A stretch of DNA of 64,000 nt, taken from Nematostella vectensis. Lineage: Eukaryota > Cnidaria > Anthozoa > Actiniaria > Edwardsiidae. Below the pieces are notes generated by a model, which had not been told where the DNA came from, did no database searches, and was given only the letters and a program-made list of their open reading frames with translations. The stretch covers positions 5,378,741 through 5,442,740 of the forward strand of contig NC_064038.1 of NCBI RefSeq assembly GCF_932526225.1, written 5' to 3'. Positions within the stretch are counted from its first letter, which is position 1, and every line of letters starts with the position of its first letter. A program made the translations under genes and the position numbers. This document shows, in pieces, positions 61,901-64,000 of this stretch.

Positions 61901-64000
61901 GCTAATAAAATGTTATAATACTTCTCAATGCTTGTTTGCTTTTTCCTGGGAGACTTCAATTATGGGTGGTTATATTAAAGTTTCCTTGCAAATAAAATGT
62001 TATACTTCTCAATGCTTGTTTGCTTTTTCCTGGCAGACTTCAATTATGGGTGGTTATATTAAAGTTTCCTTGCAATTAAAATGTTATTCTTCTCATTGTT
62101 TGTTTGCTTTTTCCTGAAAGACTTTAATTATAGGTGGTTATATTGAAGTTTCCTTGCAATTAAAATGTTATTCTTCTTATTGTTTGTTTGCTTTTTCCTG
62201 GTAGACTTTAATTATAGGTGGTTATATTGAAGTTTCCTTGCAAATAAAACGTTATGCTTCTCATTGCTTGTTTGCTTTTTCCTGGCAGACTTTGATTATG
62301 GGTGGTTATATTGAAGTTTCCTTGCAAATAAAACGTTCTTCTTTTCATTGCTTGTTTGCTTTTTCCTGTCGGCAGATTACATGAGGGGCAGCGGCCTAAT
62401 CTCCATTTTCCCACATTCAACTTCCAAGATGAGGGCAACTATACATGCCGTGTGTCCAACACCGCAGGCAATGCCCTGTCTGCAACTGCTACCCTGCAGG
62501 CCTGTATGTACTTAATTTATTTTTCTTGATTTATTTCAACTAGGTACCGATATCCTTAGGCCCATAGTACATTCTTTGTATATTATTGTTTATTCCTTTC
62601 AACTACTGGTGTTACTGAATGCCACATCAAGATTCTTGTTGATACAGTATTTTTTCTTTTCTCTTCTTAGTACCGGATCAGCTTGACATAAATGCTGGAC
62701 AGCATCCAGGTATATCACATTAATGTACAGTATAATCCATTCAAATCAACAGCTTCTAGACAGTTAAATATTACATAATTAATAGATAAGTAAGTAGATG
62801 AATAAATGTTCTTAAATAAATAAACATGAGCGAATAGATAGATAAATAAAATAACCTTACCTTGAGAAGGGCATTTTCATATAGTTTTTTTTTCTTTCTC
62901 TTTCTTTATTTCTTTTTTTTTTTTCGTTTTTTTTCTTTTTTTTTTATGCATGTTTTATTTAAAAGGCCAAACTTCATTAATCCAAAGTGTAGCTAACCAT
63001 TATTTTTAAATTGTTGTTTCAAGATGTAGGTAGATCTATGGAGTTATCCCAGACAGGTGAGACAACAGAATAAGAACATTTTAAGAAGTCCCAAAATAGT
63101 AGAAATTATTCCAAAATATTTTCCTACATGACCAAACCCCATTAATATTTGTTGTACCTTTATTATACATTAGCTATATTACGTTATTTACCTATATTGT
63201 TTAATTATAAACCCTTTTGGTCCTCACTTAGAACCTGAAGCAACGGAAAGGCTATTAGCTAAAATTTGCCTCTATTCTCTTGGCTAAGGAAAACACAGAC
63301 AAACTTTAACACATGCAAACTTAAAGCCACATTATCACCAGTTTACTTCCGGAGGTCCGATGGAAACCTCAACCGTTAAAAGACAAAAGAATCTATTAGA
63401 ATCCGATATATTTAACAGGCCATCCGCTCTAAATTATCAATCACATCCTCAAATAAACTTCCAATAGACACACTGTTTTCAAGTTTTTGAAAAACTTTTC
63501 CGTTAAAAATCATCAGATATTGTTAGGTAATCGACCGGAAGTAAACTGGTGACAATGCGGCTTTAAAGACAAGCAAATTTCAACAAACCTGGTTAATAGT
63601 ACTCTTGCACTTCTGTGCTTGCATGAGCCATTAGCATGTGCAAAGGAACACTCATTTTTAAGGATTTTGAGTTACCAAGAAATTGTTCAAGAGACTTAGT
63701 ACCATGATTCAAGGAGAATACAAGATATGATACAAAATAAAAAGGATAACTAGGGGAAGTGTAAAAGGGAGCAAGGACACTTGGAGTGCTGTTCGCAAGG
63801 CCAAATAAACCAAACTAATTTATTTTTATGCTTAATCAGGTTTGACTAGCTCTTTCTTGTGTTAGGATTGCATTTGCACTTTGCGTCTCTGCTTAGAGAC
63901 AAACTTAATGATTGGCGTTTTGATTGCAGCTGCAGACAAAGTTGCCTTGGTGATCGGTAACCGTGACTACATCAATCTACCTGAGGATGGCTCTCCATTG
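58937..64000 (+). CDS. MALT1: MALT1-like paracaspase gene B, 5' part (nine exons in window)
   Basis: Divergent paralogue of gene A, transcribed away from it. Exons: 58937-59104, 59833-59989, 60317-60580, 61372-61407, 61472-61595, 62376-62503, 62671-62709, 63024-63056, 63930 to the window end; all phases agree. Start ATG at 58937 (MAPKYDKQK) just after an acceptor; an in-frame upstream ATG at 58844 would read through that acceptor. Domains: death domain 1-108, split by an intron after SQLQ; Ig1 in one exon (LELTCRATG ... DQGKYFCII); a 12-residue acidic linker exon (HEQEEETPLPE); Ig2 over two exons (YHLTCGTKG ... DEGNYTCRV); two short linker exons; then the start of the paracaspase (DKVALVIGNRDYINL). 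The catalytic His and Cys lie beyond the window. A has an undivided death domain and no linker exons, so A and B are old paralogues. Confidence 0.85.
59195..59490. repeat. ATCCG-rich repeat in intron 1 of gene B
   Basis: Dense GATCCG / AATCCG motifs (CCGCCGATCCGCTAC, AAATCCGTAATCCGTGAGC). The first part is also at 35895-36067 in the truncated copy. The segmental-duplication breakpoint falls inside this element at the position matching 59380. Confidence 0.6.
61850..62375 (+). repeat. ~85-bp tandem repeat with splice-acceptor-like ends, intron 5 of gene B
   Basis: About six units each containing TTTGCTTTTTCCTGGCAG or a variant (GGGAG, GAAAG, GGTAG), then ACTTCAATTATGGGTGG, GAAGTTTCCTTGCA and ATAAAATGTTAT. 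The last unit ends in the real acceptor of exon 6 (TTTTTCCTGTCGGCAG at 62375). The intron's 3' end has been amplified in tandem. Confidence 0.8.
62862..62945. repeat. Long polypyrimidine tract in intron 7 of gene B
   Basis: T-rich tract with scattered C and G, 78 bases before exon 8. Low complexity; no other content seen. Confidence 0.6.
63321..63566. mobile_element. MITE in intron 8 of gene B
   Basis: Inverted termini of about 33 bases: left TTAAAGCCACATTATCACC then AGTTTACTTCCGG; right CCGGAAGTAAACTGGTGACA then ATGCGGCTTTAA. About 246 bp, no coding capacity. Confidence 0.75.

Overview
This is eukaryotic nuclear DNA from an animal. Genes are split by GT-AG introns, intergenic space is rich in small inverted-repeat elements, and there are many mini- and microsatellites. 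The paracaspase genes with death and Ig domains, a TMEM163-type gene and a class I Rab11-FIP fit an invertebrate metazoan. I favour an anthozoan cnidarian (sea anemone-like), but that is inference and no species marker was read.

Layout. (1) 1-2747 (+): last five exons of a GH27 glycosidase (alpha-galactosidase / alpha-N-acetylgalactosaminidase type). (2) 3202-7467 (-): a complete six-exon gene for a 402-residue protein with an N-terminal C2 domain, a Sec5-like IPT/TIG domain and a C-terminal Rab11-binding (FIP-RBD) helix. (3) 9870-36067 and 36068-59380: a direct tandem segmental duplication. Each copy holds, in order, a decayed REL-type non-LTR retroelement with an internal 78-bp coding repeat, a TTAA-flanked inverted-repeat element, a trinucleotide microsatellite, an intronless TMEM163-like gene (-), a ten-exon MALT1-like paracaspase gene (-), and the head-to-head 5' end of a second, divergent MALT1-like gene (+). 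(4) 58937-64000 (+): the only extended copy of that second MALT1-like gene, running off the window end inside the paracaspase domain.

The MALT1-like genes are the functional core. 'Gene A' (545 residues: death domain, two Ig domains, paracaspase, terminal beta-sandwich) is present twice. 'Gene B' (split death domain, two Ig domains, linker exons, paracaspase) is present once plus an orphan first exon at 35633-35800. A and B start about 1.2 kb apart on opposite strands and may share regulation. In vertebrates MALT1 acts with CARD-coiled-coil proteins and BCL10 in NF-kB signalling and as an Arg-specific protease; the same role here is an extrapolation.

The two A copies differ mainly in repeats. 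A 49-bp satellite fills intron 4 (about 127 units in A1, about 66 in A2), and nearly every unit carries AGGTCAATAGGTCA, a perfect DR2 nuclear-receptor site. In A2 the array has replaced two thirds of the Ig2 exon, so A2 is either a pseudogene or makes an Ig2-less protein by in-frame exon skipping.

Exon limits were inferred by hand from splice consensus and continuous phase; no transcript data were available.
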